DNA of 37,778 nt from Hellea sp964576765 (GCA_964576765.1 CAZNWH010000009.1:1-37778); one strand, 5' to 3'. Counted from the stretch's first letter, positions 25,493 to 34,811 are shown. Numbers and translations are program-made. Notes: generated by a model from the sequence alone, not told the origin.

Positions 25493-27142
25493 CTAAACCA
25501 AACGGCTTTGTTCCAAAGCTGCTTTGACAAATCCGGCAAAGAGCGGGTGCGGTTCAAAGGGTCGTGATTTCAGCTCAGGATGATATTGAACCCCTATAAA
25601 CCACGGATGGCCCGGAATTTCGACGATTTCCGGCAGCAAGCCGTCAGGAGATAGGCCTGAAAACAACAAGCCTGCATTTTCCAACTTGTCTTTGTAATCA
25701 ATATTGACTTCATAACGGTGACGATGTCGCTCGCTTATATCCTGCATCCCATATTGCGCCGCCACAAGCGAGCCTTTGGTCAGGCGAGCTGGATAAGCCC
25801 CAAGGCGCATTGTACCGCCAAGGTCAGTCTCTTTATTGCGTTCAACCCGTTCATTACCTTTGGTCCATTCCGTCATAAGGCCAACAATGTTTTCACCTTG
25901 CGTTTCAAATTCAGAACTCGACGCATTTTTAATTCCAGCCAAATTACGCGCCGCTTCGACCACAGCCATTTGCATCCCGAAACAAATCCCGAAATAAGGC
26001 ACATCTTTGGTTCGCGCAAATGTCGCCGCTTTGATCTTGCCTTCCGCGCCGCGTTCTCCAAATCCGCCCGGAACAAGAATACCGTGAACACCCTTCAGTA
26101 CATTCGGGTCATCCGAATTTTCAAACTCTTCAGCCTCAAGCCATTTGATTTTAACCTTCACCCTATTGGCAATACCGCCATGAACCAAAGCTTCCGTAAT
26201 AGATTTATAAGCATCCGGTAGAACCGTATATTTCCCGACAACGGCTATGCTGACTTCTCCGTCCGGATTGTGGAGTTTTTCTGAAATTTTTTCCCAGCGG
26301 GTGAGATCAGCCTTAGGCGCATCTTCGATCCCGAAATGCATCAAGACTTCTCTGTCCAGTCCTTCGGCGTGATAGGCCAAAGGTACATCATAGATCGAAC
26401 GCGCATCAAGACCTTGAATAACGGAGCTTTCACGCACATTACAAAACCGTCCGATTTTGCGGCGATCGCTATCAGAAATTTCACGGTCCGCTCGACACAG
26501 CAATATATCCGGCTGAATACCAATAGAGCGTAATTCTTTGACACTATGCTGCGTCGGTTTTGTTTTCATCTCGCCCGCTGCTGCAATATAAGGCATCAAG
26601 GTCACATGCATATAACAGCTTTGACGTAAGGGTAATTCTTGGCGGAGCTGACGCAGTGCTTCAAAAAATGGCAAGCCCTCAATATCGCCAACCGTGCCAC
26701 CAACTTCGCAAAGGACGAAATCCACATCCCCCCCATCAGAGAGAACAAATTCTTTAATTTCATTGGTGACATGCGGAATGACCTGCACTGTCGCGCCAAG
26801 ATAATCCCCTCGCCGTTCTTTCTCGATGATATTGGAATAAATCCTGCCTGTGGTTATATTGTCGGCCTGCGCGGCCGATACGCCCGTAAAACGTTCATAA
26901 TGACCAAGATCCAAATCAGTCTCGGCTCCATCATCCGTGACATAAACCTCGCCATGTTGATAAGGGCTCATGGTGCCAGGATCGACATTCAGATAAGGGT
27001 CAAGTTTACGTAGACGGACCTTATAACCGCGTGATTGAAGCAAAGCTCCTAACGCAGCCGATGCTAACCCCTTACCCAGCGATGAAACCACACCGCCTGT
27101 AATAAAAATATATCGTGGTTTTTGCTCCACAGACCCGTCCAA
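25493..27142 (-). CDS. pyrG: CTP synthase
   Basis: A 549-residue CTP synthase making CTP from UTP, ATP and glutamine. Synthetase domain: RYIFITGGVVSSLGKGLASAALG at the N-terminus, RKLDPYLNVDPGTMSPYQHGEVYVTDDGAETDLDLGHYERF, and CEVGGTVGDIEGLPF. Glutamine amidotransferase domain: GILVPGGFGERG, nucleophile Cys in YFGICFGMQ, and the His-Glu pair in GVQYHPEL. All intact. The start is non-ATG: TTG at 27142 directly follows an in-frame TGA; a GTG at 27130 is the only alternative. It is 28 bases downstream of secG. Confidence 0.97.
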   Translation of the reverse strand: MDGSVEQKPRYIFITGGVVSSLGKGLASAALGALLQSRGYKVRLRKLDPYLNVDPGTMSPYQHGEVYVTDDGAETDLDLGHYERFTGVSAAQADNITTGRIYSNIIEKERRGDYLGATVQVIPHVTNEIKEFVLSDGGDVDFVLCEVGGTVGDIEGLPFFEALRQLRQELPLRQSCYMHVTLMPYIAAAGEMKTKPTQHSVKELRSIGIQPDILLCRADREISDSDRRKIGRFCNVRESSVIQGLDARSIYDVPLAYHAEGLDREVLMHFGIEDAPKADLTRWEKISEKLHNPDGEVSIAVVGKYTVLPDAYKSITEALVHGGIANRVKVKIKWLEAEEFENSDDPNVLKGVHGILVPGGFGERGAEGKIKAATFARTKDVPYFGICFGMQMAVVEAARNLAGIKNASSSEFETQGENIVGLMTEWTKGNERVERNKETDLGGTMRLGAYPARLTKGSLVAAQYGMQDISERHRHRYEVNIDYKDKLENAGLLFSGLSPDGLLPEIVEIPGHPWFIGVQYHPELKSRPFEPHPLFAGFVKAALEQSRLV

Positions 27143-27170
27143 TCATTGTCGCAGGCCTATGAGGTGACGC

Positions 27171-27575
27171 TTATTCGTCGTCTTTAGGCTCAGTCGCGAC
27201 CTCTGATTCAGCTTCAACCGCGGTCTCTGTTTCGGGAGTTTCCGCAGCGATAGTTTCATCAGCCAACGGGAGTGTCGTATCGGGTGAATCGATAGGTGCC
27301 GTCAAGGGGGCAACCGCATTTGTATCATCAATAAGTGACGTATTTTGGTTTTCTAAGTTAAAAACAATAGAGAGGGCGAGACAGTTTATAATAAAAATAG
27401 CTCCAAGTATGCCTGTCATCCGCGCAATAGATGTGGTTGCCGACCGTCCGGACATAAATCCACCCCCGCCTCCCCCGCCAATACCGAGCGCCCCACCTTC
27501 AGAGCGTTGAATTAAAATCAGGCCAGTCAATACAATGCTGATAATGAGTTGGACGATAAGTAAAACTGTGGACAT
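27171..27575 (-). CDS. secG: Protein translocase subunit SecG
   Basis: A 134-residue SecG of the SecYEG channel. Two transmembrane segments (about 3-22 and 52-72) flank a Gly-rich loop with the signature LIQRSEGGALGIGGGGGGGFMSGR. A long acidic tail of roughly 60 residues, rich in Glu/Thr/Ala and ending EPKDDE, extends beyond the core of about 75 residues. Such tails are common in Alphaproteobacteria. It lies upstream of pyrG with a 28-base gap, so co-transcription is likely. Confidence 0.93.
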   Translation of the reverse strand: MSTVLLIVQLIISIVLTGLILIQRSEGGALGIGGGGGGGFMSGRSATTSIARMTGILGAIFIINCLALSIVFNLENQNTSLIDDTNAVAPLTAPIDSPDTTLPLADETIAAETPETETAVEAESEVATEPKDDE

Positions 27576-27671
27576 AGGGGTCTCTTATAGATCGAAGCGG
27601 CGCAGTAACGCAAAAACGGCGCTGATGCTAGTGGATATTTGGGAAGCCATTCGTGATTTACAAGCGATCAT

Positions 27672-28442
27672 TTAAATTTCGGTAGATTTATTCTTTTTCG
27701 CCTTAAACCCTAGGGCCACTAAATACATTTCAGGACTGCCAGATCTGGATGATTTTGGTTTGGCATGTTTAACGGTTTTAAAATTATGCTTAAGCGTCTT
27801 GAGCAACCGCCCTTCAGCACCGCCTTGAAAAACCTTTGTGATAAAAGCACCACCCGGCGTTAAGACATCCATTGCAAAATCTGCTGCTGCTTCGACAAGT
27901 GCTACGGTTTTTAAATGATCTGTATTTCTATGACCTGTGGTATTGGCAGCCAAATCCGACATCACGAGATCAGGCGCGCCACCTAGCAAATTTTTTATCG
28001 TGTCAGGTGCCCTTTCATCCATAAAGTCCATTTCAATGAGATCAGCTCCAGCTACGACGTCGACCGGCAAAATATCAATGCCGACAACATGTCGAGCTCC
28101 GCGCTTTAAGGCAATTTGAACCCATCCCCCTGGAGCGCAGCCTAGGTCAACAATAAGCGCGTTCTTTTTGATAAGACTGAATTTTTCATCCAGTTCTTCA
28201 AGTTTAAAGGCTGCACGGGACCTATACCCCTTTATTTTAGCTTCTTTGACATAGGGGTCATTGATCTGACGCTCGATCCATAATTTAGACGATATTTTTC
28301 TCCCACGAGCTGTTTTGACTTTATGGGTCATCATGCGCGTGGCGTTATTTTTATCTTCCTTAGGCGTTTTACGCCCACGTTTTGGCCCTTCAGGTTTACT
28401 ACCTGACATGCGTCCATTGAATGTGGAAGATTTATCAGCCAT
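27672..28442 (-). CDS. rlmE: Ribosomal RNA large subunit methyltransferase E (FtsJ/RlmE)
   Basis: A 256-residue enzyme that 2'-O-methylates U2552 of 23S rRNA using SAM. The SAM-binding motif is LIVDLGCAPGGWVQ (97-110) and the catalytic tetrad K80-D163-K203-E238 is complete (AAFK, LVMSD, FITK, SPEMY). A basic, Lys/Arg-rich N-terminal extension of about 45 residues, likely RNA-binding, precedes the usual core. The start overlaps the end of the Ppx/GppA gene by 8 bases, so the two are coupled. Confidence 0.95.
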   Translation of the reverse strand: MADKSSTFNGRMSGSKPEGPKRGRKTPKEDKNNATRMMTHKVKTARGRKISSKLWIERQINDPYVKEAKIKGYRSRAAFKLEELDEKFSLIKKNALIVDLGCAPGGWVQIALKRGARHVVGIDILPVDVVAGADLIEMDFMDERAPDTIKNLLGGAPDLVMSDLAANTTGHRNTDHLKTVALVEAAADFAMDVLTPGGAFITKVFQGGAEGRLLKTLKHNFKTVKHAKPKSSRSGSPEMYLVALGFKAKKNKSTEI

Positions 28443-29565
28443 CTGTTTTTGGCTCTGAAGGTTTTACAAAATTTATTTTTTGACTTTGTTTTAAAAGCCC
28501 CATCAACATACCTTCGCGTAGACCTCGATCTGCCACTCGGATCATTTTACTAGGCCACATTTCGCAAAGAACATCAGTGATCGCGCAGCCTGCCACCAAA
28601 AGACGTGACCTATCTTCTCCTATACAAGGCTCCGTCGCCCGGCTTTCGGGACTACGTGAGGCCATATCTCTAGCGACAGTCACCGCATCAGCACTTCGCA
28701 ACCACAATCCATCGACTTTTTCCCGTTGATAAAAAGGCAGTTTCAAGTGAATCCCAGCCAAAGAGGTGATAGTGCCAGATGTTCCGATTAGATGCCCTCG
28801 CCCCTCCCGAAATGTTTTGGTAAACCGCGTAGTACACCCTTGCTCGGTTATGGCATCTCTAACTTTATCTTTCATATCATTGTACCACGTCTCGCGGTCT
28901 TCATGCTCAGGAAACATTTCCGAAAGTGTAACGACGCCCACTGGTAAAGACGCCCAGGCACTAATCGGTGGACGATAGACACGAATTTCCTCAGGGTTTT
29001 CTCGCAAGCGGCGTATATCAACCCAGCTAAGCTCAGTTGAGCCCCCGCCAATATCTATAACGAGCGCGACATCCTTTGAAGTATCAATCAGGTTTAAACA
29101 CCCCATAACAGCAAGGCGTGCTTCAACACGTCCAGAAATAATTTCGAGGTTTATGCCAGATTCGGATTTAGCCCGATCAAGAAATTCTTGACCATTTTCA
29201 GCTTTGCGGCAAGCTTCCGTTGCAACACAACGCCATCTCTTAACCCGTCGCGATTTCATTTTTTTTGCGCAAACAGTCAGAGCCTCGATCGCTGCATCCA
29301 TGCTTTCTTCAGACAAACGGCCTGTGCTGGTTAAGCCCTTTCCCAGCCTGACAACGCGGGAATAACTATCAATAACTTTGAAACTATCACCGCTTGCACG
29401 TGCTATTAGAAGACGACAATTATTTGTACCCAAATCAAGGGCTGCGTAAGTCTGAGGTCTACGCCCCCTACTGGATTTTGTTTGACTCCGTCGCCGAGAC
29501 CGAATCTGGCGAGTTGTAGCACCACCTGTATCGCTCTCAACTCCGGACACATGATGGTCCGGCAT
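28435..29565 (-). CDS. Ppx/GppA family phosphatase
   Basis: A 376-residue exopolyphosphatase/guanosine pentaphosphatase-type protein of the actin-like ATPase fold. Motifs in order: YAALDLGTNNCRLLIAR (phosphate 1, near 41), then LVIDIGGGSTELSWVD (phosphate 2, near 165), and LIGTSGTITSLAGI near 260. A Ser/Arg-rich N-terminus of about 35 residues precedes the domain. Start at the ATG at 29565, preceded by GAGAGAGAAA; a TTG at 29610 would lengthen it. It has only the core two-lobe domain, shorter than E. coli Ppx. Probably acts on polyphosphate or pppGpp; it is operonic with rlmE. Confidence 0.9.
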   Translation of the reverse strand: MPDHHVSGVESDTGGATTRQIRSRRRSQTKSSRGRRPQTYAALDLGTNNCRLLIARASGDSFKVIDSYSRVVRLGKGLTSTGRLSEESMDAAIEALTVCAKKMKSRRVKRWRCVATEACRKAENGQEFLDRAKSESGINLEIISGRVEARLAVMGCLNLIDTSKDVALVIDIGGGSTELSWVDIRRLRENPEEIRVYRPPISAWASLPVGVVTLSEMFPEHEDRETWYNDMKDKVRDAITEQGCTTRFTKTFREGRGHLIGTSGTITSLAGIHLKLPFYQREKVDGLWLRSADAVTVARDMASRSPESRATEPCIGEDRSRLLVAGCAITDVLCEMWPSKMIRVADRGLREGMLMGLLKQSQKINFVKPSEPKTDG

Positions 29566-29670
29566 GACATTTCTCTCTCTTAAAGCCGGGCCGCGATAAT
29601 CGCGCCTCAAGGCTCATTCCCGTCAACCATAACTTAAAGTTTGATTTTCGCAAAGAGTTTAATTGTTTAA

Positions 29671-31440
29671 CTAATGCATATCGACATGATCAGAGAGTTG
29701 ATTCCAGTCCGGCTCTGGCTCCAAGGCTTCCATTGCTTCATGTTGGGAGAGGAAGATTTCCCCTGTAAGATGTTCAATTAAATCAGACCTATAGAGTCGT
29801 TCTTTGACGCGACTCTGCATATCAGAAAAATGTAGGTTTATCGCCGCGCTTTTTAAGCGTTTGTTAATTTCTTCCAAGCTCGACAAAGCGCTGGCATCAA
29901 TCCTGTTAACTGCGGTGCACATTAAAACAAGGTCTGACATATCGTCATTTTCCGCAACCAATTGCGCGACTCGGTCTTCAAGATAGCGCGCATTGGCGTA
30001 ATATAAGCTCTCATCAATACGCAATGTTTTTACCTGATCATTAGTCTCAACATTAAACCGGCCGGCATCTCTGTAATGTTCTGTTCCCGGAAAACGACCG
30101 ACAAGCGGCATATGAGGTTGTAACGTTCCACGAATATGGAGCGCCATAGCCAAGACAACGCCAGCAAGAACGCCCCATTGAACCCCAAAAAACAACACAC
30201 TTAGAAAGGTCGCAATCGCCGTAATACCATCAGCACGACTATAAACCCATGTCCTCCATAACGCTTTGAAATCTATCAAGCTAAAACAAGCTACGATGAT
30301 AAGTGCTGCCAAAACAGATAAGGGCAAGGCCTTCAAGACAGGTGTTAAAAACAACGCCGTCAACGCCATCATCATTGCCACAACAATACTAACGACGGGT
30401 GTTTGCCCCCCCGCTGAAAAGTTCACAGCCGAACGTGACATACTCCCGTTAATCGGATATCCGCCCGTTAAACCTGCGACAAAGTTTGATGCCCCCAATC
30501 CTAGAAGTTCTTTATTCGCGTCAATTCTACTTCGTCCGCGTGAGGCTAGCTCTTGAGCCGTGGAGGTGCTGTCCACAAACGCCACAATGGATATTACAAT
30601 GGCGGGAACTAAAAGGGCCTTATAGGAGATCATACTGAGCAATGGTATGTCAAAGGGCGGTAGACCTGATGGAATAGTTCCAACAACTCTAAGAGCGTAA
30701 GTCTTTTCGAGATTTAAGCCTGCGCTCAAAAAAATAAAACCAATTATGACCAAGATTGGTGCCGTTCGGCCTATCAGCTTGGCAATACGGCTTCGGACAT
30801 GCAGCTTGATAAGTACAAAGGCAAGATAACGTCGAACGAGCCACAAAATGATAATGGCTGCCCCACCTGTTTGTATAGCAGCAATATTCGATGACTTAAA
30901 ATTTCTCACCAGTTCTCCCAATAAAGCGATAACAGTGTTGCCTGAGGCCTGAACGCCCAAGATATGTTTGAGTTGACTAAATATGATCAATAATGCCGCG
31001 CCCGTAATATAGGCTGAGACAACCGGACGGCTAACGAAGTTCATGATAAATCCGGCTTTTAATAAGCCCGCTAATAATAAAATGCCTCCCGTCATCAAAG
31101 CTAGCGCCGCTGCACTTACGAGGCGGGTTCCTTCTGGTAAGGCTGCTATAGAGGCAGCGGTCATGAGAGAAATAACCGCAGTCGGACCTACATTAATTAT
31201 CCGAGAAGATCCGAATAAAGCATAGGCAATCAAAGGAAAAATGGAGACATAAATACCAACTTGAGGCGGAAGCCCGGCCAATAACGCATAGGCCAAAGAT
31301 TGCGGTACAAGTAAAATAGTAACAATTATCGCCGCAACAAGATCGTCAGCAAAAATACTGCCATTATACCCCTTTAGCCAGCTCCATTGTGTCATGATTG
31401 GGTTTGGCTTTGAGGTCGACGCTTTGTTCTGGTCTACCAT
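29671..31440 (-). CDS. SulP family anion transporter with STAS domain
   Basis: A 589-residue inner-membrane transporter of the SulP/SLC26 family. N-terminal SulP signature VPQSLAYALLAGLPPQVGIYVS (about 44-65), then YALFGSSRIINVGPTAVIS; about 10-12 membrane segments; and a conserved GLTGGYPINGSMSRSAVNFSAGG near 322-344. A STAS domain occupies about 455-570, with RIDASALSSLEEI near 523. Likely substrates are sulfate or bicarbonate; none can be assigned. It sits between pcm and ppx with a 49-base gap upstream. Confidence 0.92.
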   Translation of the reverse strand: MVDQNKASTSKPNPIMTQWSWLKGYNGSIFADDLVAAIIVTILLVPQSLAYALLAGLPPQVGIYVSIFPLIAYALFGSSRIINVGPTAVISLMTAASIAALPEGTRLVSAAALALMTGGILLLAGLLKAGFIMNFVSRPVVSAYITGAALLIIFSQLKHILGVQASGNTVIALLGELVRNFKSSNIAAIQTGGAAIIILWLVRRYLAFVLIKLHVRSRIAKLIGRTAPILVIIGFIFLSAGLNLEKTYALRVVGTIPSGLPPFDIPLLSMISYKALLVPAIVISIVAFVDSTSTAQELASRGRSRIDANKELLGLGASNFVAGLTGGYPINGSMSRSAVNFSAGGQTPVVSIVVAMMMALTALFLTPVLKALPLSVLAALIIVACFSLIDFKALWRTWVYSRADGITAIATFLSVLFFGVQWGVLAGVVLAMALHIRGTLQPHMPLVGRFPGTEHYRDAGRFNVETNDQVKTLRIDESLYYANARYLEDRVAQLVAENDDMSDLVLMCTAVNRIDASALSSLEEINKRLKSAAINLHFSDMQSRVKERLYRSDLIEHLTGEIFLSQHEAMEALEPEPDWNQLSDHVDMH

Positions 31441-31489
31441 GGAACTTAATTGTCAGGATTCACAAAAACTTTCAAGTTTTCCTATTCAG

Positions 31490-32113
31490 CTATAAAGATT
31501 TTGACTTACCAACTTCAATAATGGGTAATCGCAAGGCAAATAATGTCTCTGTGTTTACAACTTTTCGAACCTTTCGATATCGCGTGAGCTTATCCTCAAC
31601 TACTGCGACCAATATTCCTGCTGGTTTTAACTGCTCCAATAATTTGGTCGGCTCTTTCTGCAGACCACAGGTAAGTAGCATACGATCAAATGGAGCCTGC
31701 CCTTTCCAGCCATAACGTCCATCGCCATGGCGTATAACATGATTAGTTATAGCAAGCGCCTCAAACCGTTTTTCGGTCTCGGCAATTAATTGCTTATAAC
31801 GCTCAACCGAATAAACCCGTTTGACAATTTTAGACAAGATAGCTGTATGATAGCCACTACCAGTTCCAATCTCGAGAACCTTATGCTGCGGTAAGAGCTC
31901 AAGCATCTGGGTCATAAGAGCGATAGTCAGAGGTTTAGAGAGAGTTTGGCCACATGATATTGGCAAAGATTGATCTTCATAAGCAATATCCCAATGTTTT
32001 TGACTGATGAAATATTTTCGATCCACCAATTCCATAGCTCGCAATACAGCATTATCGGAAATTCCGCACCCCCGAAGATGCATGATCATGTCGATCAGAC
32101 CGGGATTAAACAC
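31490..32113 (-). CDS. pcm: Protein-L-isoaspartate O-methyltransferase
   Basis: A 207-residue SAM-dependent enzyme that repairs isoaspartyl residues in damaged proteins. N-terminal family features AYEDQSLPISCGQTLSKPLTIALM (about 44-68), then SAM-binding VLEIGTGSGYHTAILS (79-94), and later GDGRYGWKGQAPFDRMLLTCG. Start is GTG at 32113, overlapping the end of surE by 8 bases. It closes the serS-surE-pcm set. Confidence 0.93.
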   Translation of the reverse strand: MFNPGLIDMIMHLRGCGISDNAVLRAMELVDRKYFISQKHWDIAYEDQSLPISCGQTLSKPLTIALMTQMLELLPQHKVLEIGTGSGYHTAILSKIVKRVYSVERYKQLIAETEKRFEALAITNHVIRHGDGRYGWKGQAPFDRMLLTCGLQKEPTKLLEQLKPAGILVAVVEDKLTRYRKVRKVVNTETLFALRLPIIEVGKSKSL

Positions 32114-32870
32114 CCAAATTCGTCTTTAAAGTCGTGACAGTTAATTCATGGGTTAAATCGGTATGCAGCGGCGTAACCGAAATATACCCCTCATATATAG
32201 CCCGTAAGTCAGTGCCTTCAGGCGGGTTTGATTTTGCCGCGCCGTAAGTCAACCAGTAATAATGACCTCCGCGTGGATGGCGACGTTTATCAACATCACT
32301 CATCTGAAAATCTCGATGGCCTTGGCGTGTAATTTGAATACCCTTCACATCCTCAGGAGACGTATCAGGGAAGTTTATCGATAAGATAACTTTCTCCGGC
32401 CAACCTTTTGAAATTAAGTCTTTTATTAACTTCGGTCCATGGGCCTCGGCGGTTTCCCAGGGCAGACTGTTCGCGCCCTGAAATCCGCGCGCTAGTGACA
32501 GCGCAATTGAGGGGACACCCATCTGCATACCTTGCAGAGCACCTGCTACTGTCCCGCTAAAGGTGACATCTTCGGCCAGGTTTTGCCCGCGGTTCACGCC
32601 TGATAACACCAAGTCTGGTTTCTTATCATGAAACAGGTCTTTCATAGCAACAATTACCGAGTCGGTCGGTGTCCCTGTCACAGAAAAAACCTTGTCTTCC
32701 GTTTTTTTGAGCCTGACAGGGTTATGTAAAGAAACCCCACGAGAAGCTGCTGACTGCTCCGTATCTGGCGCACAGACCCAAACATCATCTGAAATCTGCG
32801 CGGCAATACGGCGAAGAACAGCTAGCCCTGTCGCCTGAACACCATCATCATTGGTAAGGAGAATTCTCAC
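32106..32870 (-). CDS. surE: 5'/3'-nucleotidase SurE
   Basis: A 254-residue metal-dependent nucleotidase of stationary-phase survival. The N-terminal RILLTNDDGVQATGL holds the Asp-Asp metal ligands at 8-9; APDTEQSAASRGVSLH and the TDSVIVAMKDLFHDKKPDLVLSGVNRGQN segment carry the conserved Ser and Asn ligands. Start is GTG, overlapping the serS stop as GTGA; its own end overlaps pcm by 8 bases. A damage-repair pairing with pcm is widespread. Confidence 0.95.
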   Translation of the reverse strand: MRILLTNDDGVQATGLAVLRRIAAQISDDVWVCAPDTEQSAASRGVSLHNPVRLKKTEDKVFSVTGTPTDSVIVAMKDLFHDKKPDLVLSGVNRGQNLAEDVTFSGTVAGALQGMQMGVPSIALSLARGFQGANSLPWETAEAHGPKLIKDLISKGWPEKVILSINFPDTSPEDVKGIQITRQGHRDFQMSDVDKRRHPRGGHYYWLTYGAAKSNPPEGTDLRAIYEGYISVTPLHTDLTHELTVTTLKTNLGV

Positions 32871-34225
32871 GCTTTAATCACCTCAACGCCGCCCATATAG
32901 GGCACAAGCGCTTTGGGTACAGTGATAGAGCCGTCTTCATTTTGGTAATTTTCCAAAACGGCTACAAGTGTACGCCCGACGGCAAGCCCTGATCCGTTCA
33001 GTGTATGGACAAAGCGGTTATCTTTTTCCCCGTGTTTATAACGCGCATTCATGCGGCGGGCCTGAAAATCTCCGCAATTAGAACAAGACGAAATCTCTCG
33101 ATAAGTGTCTTGGCTCGGCAGCCAGACTTCGATGTCAAAGGTACGCCGCGCGCCAAAACCAAGATCGCCTGTGCAAAGCTCAACGACACGGTAAGGCAGA
33201 TCCAATCGCTTGAGCACTTCTTCGGCACATTTAAGCATCCGTTTATGCTCACCTTCGCTATCTTCTGGACGGGTTATAGAGACAAGCTCGACTTTGTTAA
33301 ATTGGTGTTGACGGATCATACCTTTAGTATCGCGCCCTGCACTCCCCGCTTCACGCCTGAAACAAGGTGTGTGGGCTGTATAGCGCCGTGGTAAGTAATC
33401 CGCATCAATTATAGACTCACGAACTATGTTGGTAAGAGCGACCTCAGCGGTCGGCAACATCCACATGCTATGTTCGCGTATAGAGTCAGCCATTTGTGCA
33501 ACCGTTTCCACCTGCTTTTCCATCTCCGTCAAATTAAAATCAGCGACCCGGTATTGATCATCTTCAAATTTTGGTAATTGCGCGGTTCCAAACATTGTAT
33601 GAGTATGGACTAAAAAGGGCGGCGTTGTTTCCGTATAGCCATGCTCCTCCGTCTGTAAATCTAGCATGAAGGCCGCGAGCGCGCGGTCAAGACGGCTAAG
33701 CATCCCGCTAAGCACCACAAAACGGCTTCCGCTCATTTTGGCCGCGGTTTCAAAATCCATCATTCCCAAAGCTTCGCCAAGCTCATCGTGACCTTTAGGC
33801 TCGAAGCCAAACCTTGTCGGTTCTAGATGCTTATGCATTTCGACATTGCTGGCTTCATCTTCCCCTTCGGGCACATCTTCAAAGGGTACATTCGGAAGTC
33901 CTGCTAGCAGCTCTTGAAGCTGGGCTTTCTCGCTATCGACCTGCGCGCCCATAGCCGCAATGACATTTTTCGCCCCTGCCACTTCGGTCTTCAAACGTTC
34001 AGCTTCTTCCTTATTGCCTTTGGCCATGGCCTGCCCGATCAGTTTTGAACTTTTATTACGGGCAGCTTCGGCTTCTTGGACAACCTGCATCGCTTTGCGG
34101 ATCAAGGCATCTTGATCAATGATCTTTTTGGAGAGCTGCGGTTGTCCTTTTTCAGGCAGTCCGCGTTTCGCCCAGAGCTTGTCATACGCGGCAGGATTTT
34201 CCCTGATGGCTTTGATATCGTGCAT
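32867..34225 (-). CDS. serS: Seryl-tRNA synthetase
   Basis: A 452-residue class II aminoacyl-tRNA synthetase. N-terminal coiled-coil arm (about 25-105, IRKAMQVVQEAEAARNKSSKLIGQAM), motif 2 PCFRREAGSAGRDTKGMIRQHQF near 265, and motif 3 LNGSGLAVGRTLVAVLENYQ near 415. Start at 34225 (MHDIKAIREN), the standard N-terminus, with AAAGAGACC upstream; the open frame to 34291 is not used. It leads serS-surE-pcm and is divergent from the SixA-like gene. Confidence 0.97.
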   Translation of the reverse strand: MHDIKAIRENPAAYDKLWAKRGLPEKGQPQLSKKIIDQDALIRKAMQVVQEAEAARNKSSKLIGQAMAKGNKEEAERLKTEVAGAKNVIAAMGAQVDSEKAQLQELLAGLPNVPFEDVPEGEDEASNVEMHKHLEPTRFGFEPKGHDELGEALGMMDFETAAKMSGSRFVVLSGMLSRLDRALAAFMLDLQTEEHGYTETTPPFLVHTHTMFGTAQLPKFEDDQYRVADFNLTEMEKQVETVAQMADSIREHSMWMLPTAEVALTNIVRESIIDADYLPRRYTAHTPCFRREAGSAGRDTKGMIRQHQFNKVELVSITRPEDSEGEHKRMLKCAEEVLKRLDLPYRVVELCTGDLGFGARRTFDIEVWLPSQDTYREISSCSNCGDFQARRMNARYKHGEKDNRFVHTLNGSGLAVGRTLVAVLENYQNEDGSITVPKALVPYMGGVEVIKA

Positions 34226-34279
34226 TTTAGGTCTCTTTAAAGAATTTGGCTCGCTATAGAGGCGTGTGTAACTCGCGTA

Positions 34280-34307
34280 AAGACATTGCACGCGAATCCG
34301 CTATAAT
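34280..34307 (+). promoter_or_regulatory. Promoter of the SixA-like gene (leaderless)
   Basis: A perfect -10 TATAAT at 34302-34307 and a -35-like AAGACA at 34280-34285, separated by 16 bases. The A of the start codon at 34314 lies 7 bases after the -10 box, where transcription would begin. The mRNA would therefore begin at or next to the AUG. Confidence 0.5.
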
Positions 34308-34313
34308 AGGGCT

Positions 34314-34811
34314 ATGTTAACTCACCTTCTCTTAATGCGGCACGCAAAATCATCATGGGCCGACGAAAATATGTCCGATCATGAACGCCCCTTAAATAAA
34401 CGCGGCGACAAAGCAGCGGTTGCTGTTGGTCATGCTTTAATCGCAAGAGGTTATGCTCCGGATATAATTTGGAGTTCGGATGCTACAAGGACACGTCAAA
34501 CCGCTATTCATCTAATACGGACTATTCCGGGTTCGCAAGTTGTGAATTATAATTCCGATTTCTATCATACATCTGCCGAGCAAGTCCTGATGGTTTGCGG
34601 CAAACAAGTCGAGCCCAAAGGAAAGCTTATGCTACTCGGACATAATCCGGGGTGGGCGGCTCTACATGCTTATTTCACAGGACAACCAGTAGATTACCCC
34701 ACCGGAGCTTGTACCGTCCTAATGCGTACAAATGATGACAATGGCGATTGGCTAGATCCAGCCTCTTGGCGTTTAGTTGATTTTATCAAGCCGCGAGACT
34801 TAAGGGCGTGA
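34314..34811 (+). CDS. SixA-like phosphohistidine phosphatase
   Basis: A 165-residue histidine-phosphatase-superfamily protein. The catalytic His is H10 in LLMRHAKSSW, followed by HERPLNKRGDKAAVAVG, IWSSDATRTRQTA and the second catalytic His in LLGHNPG near 108. This is the short SixA-type architecture with only the core. SixA in E. coli acts on histidine-phosphorylated signalling or phosphotransferase proteins; the target here is unknown. No ribosome site sits at proper spacing, consistent with the leaderless transcript inferred from the promoter. It overlaps the next gene by 4 bases (GTGA). Confidence 0.9.
   Translation: MLTHLLLMRHAKSSWADENMSDHERPLNKRGDKAAVAVGHALIARGYAPDIIWSSDATRTRQTAIHLIRTIPGSQVVNYNSDFYHTSAEQVLMVCGKQVEPKGKLMLLGHNPGWAALHAYFTGQPVDYPTGACTVLMRTNDDNGDWLDPASWRLVDFIKPRDLRA

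Noticed and set aside
25718..27013. Plus-strand open frames opposite pyrG
   Set aside because: pyrG is intact on the other strand with all catalytic motifs; these are shadows.
27430..27490. Gly-rich run in secG as a repeat element
   Set aside because: It encodes the normal Gly-rich cytoplasmic loop of SecG.
31464..31481. AAAACTT/AAGTTTT inverted repeat after pcm as a terminator
   Set aside because: All-AT stem with almost no loop, unlikely to be stable; not reported as a feature.
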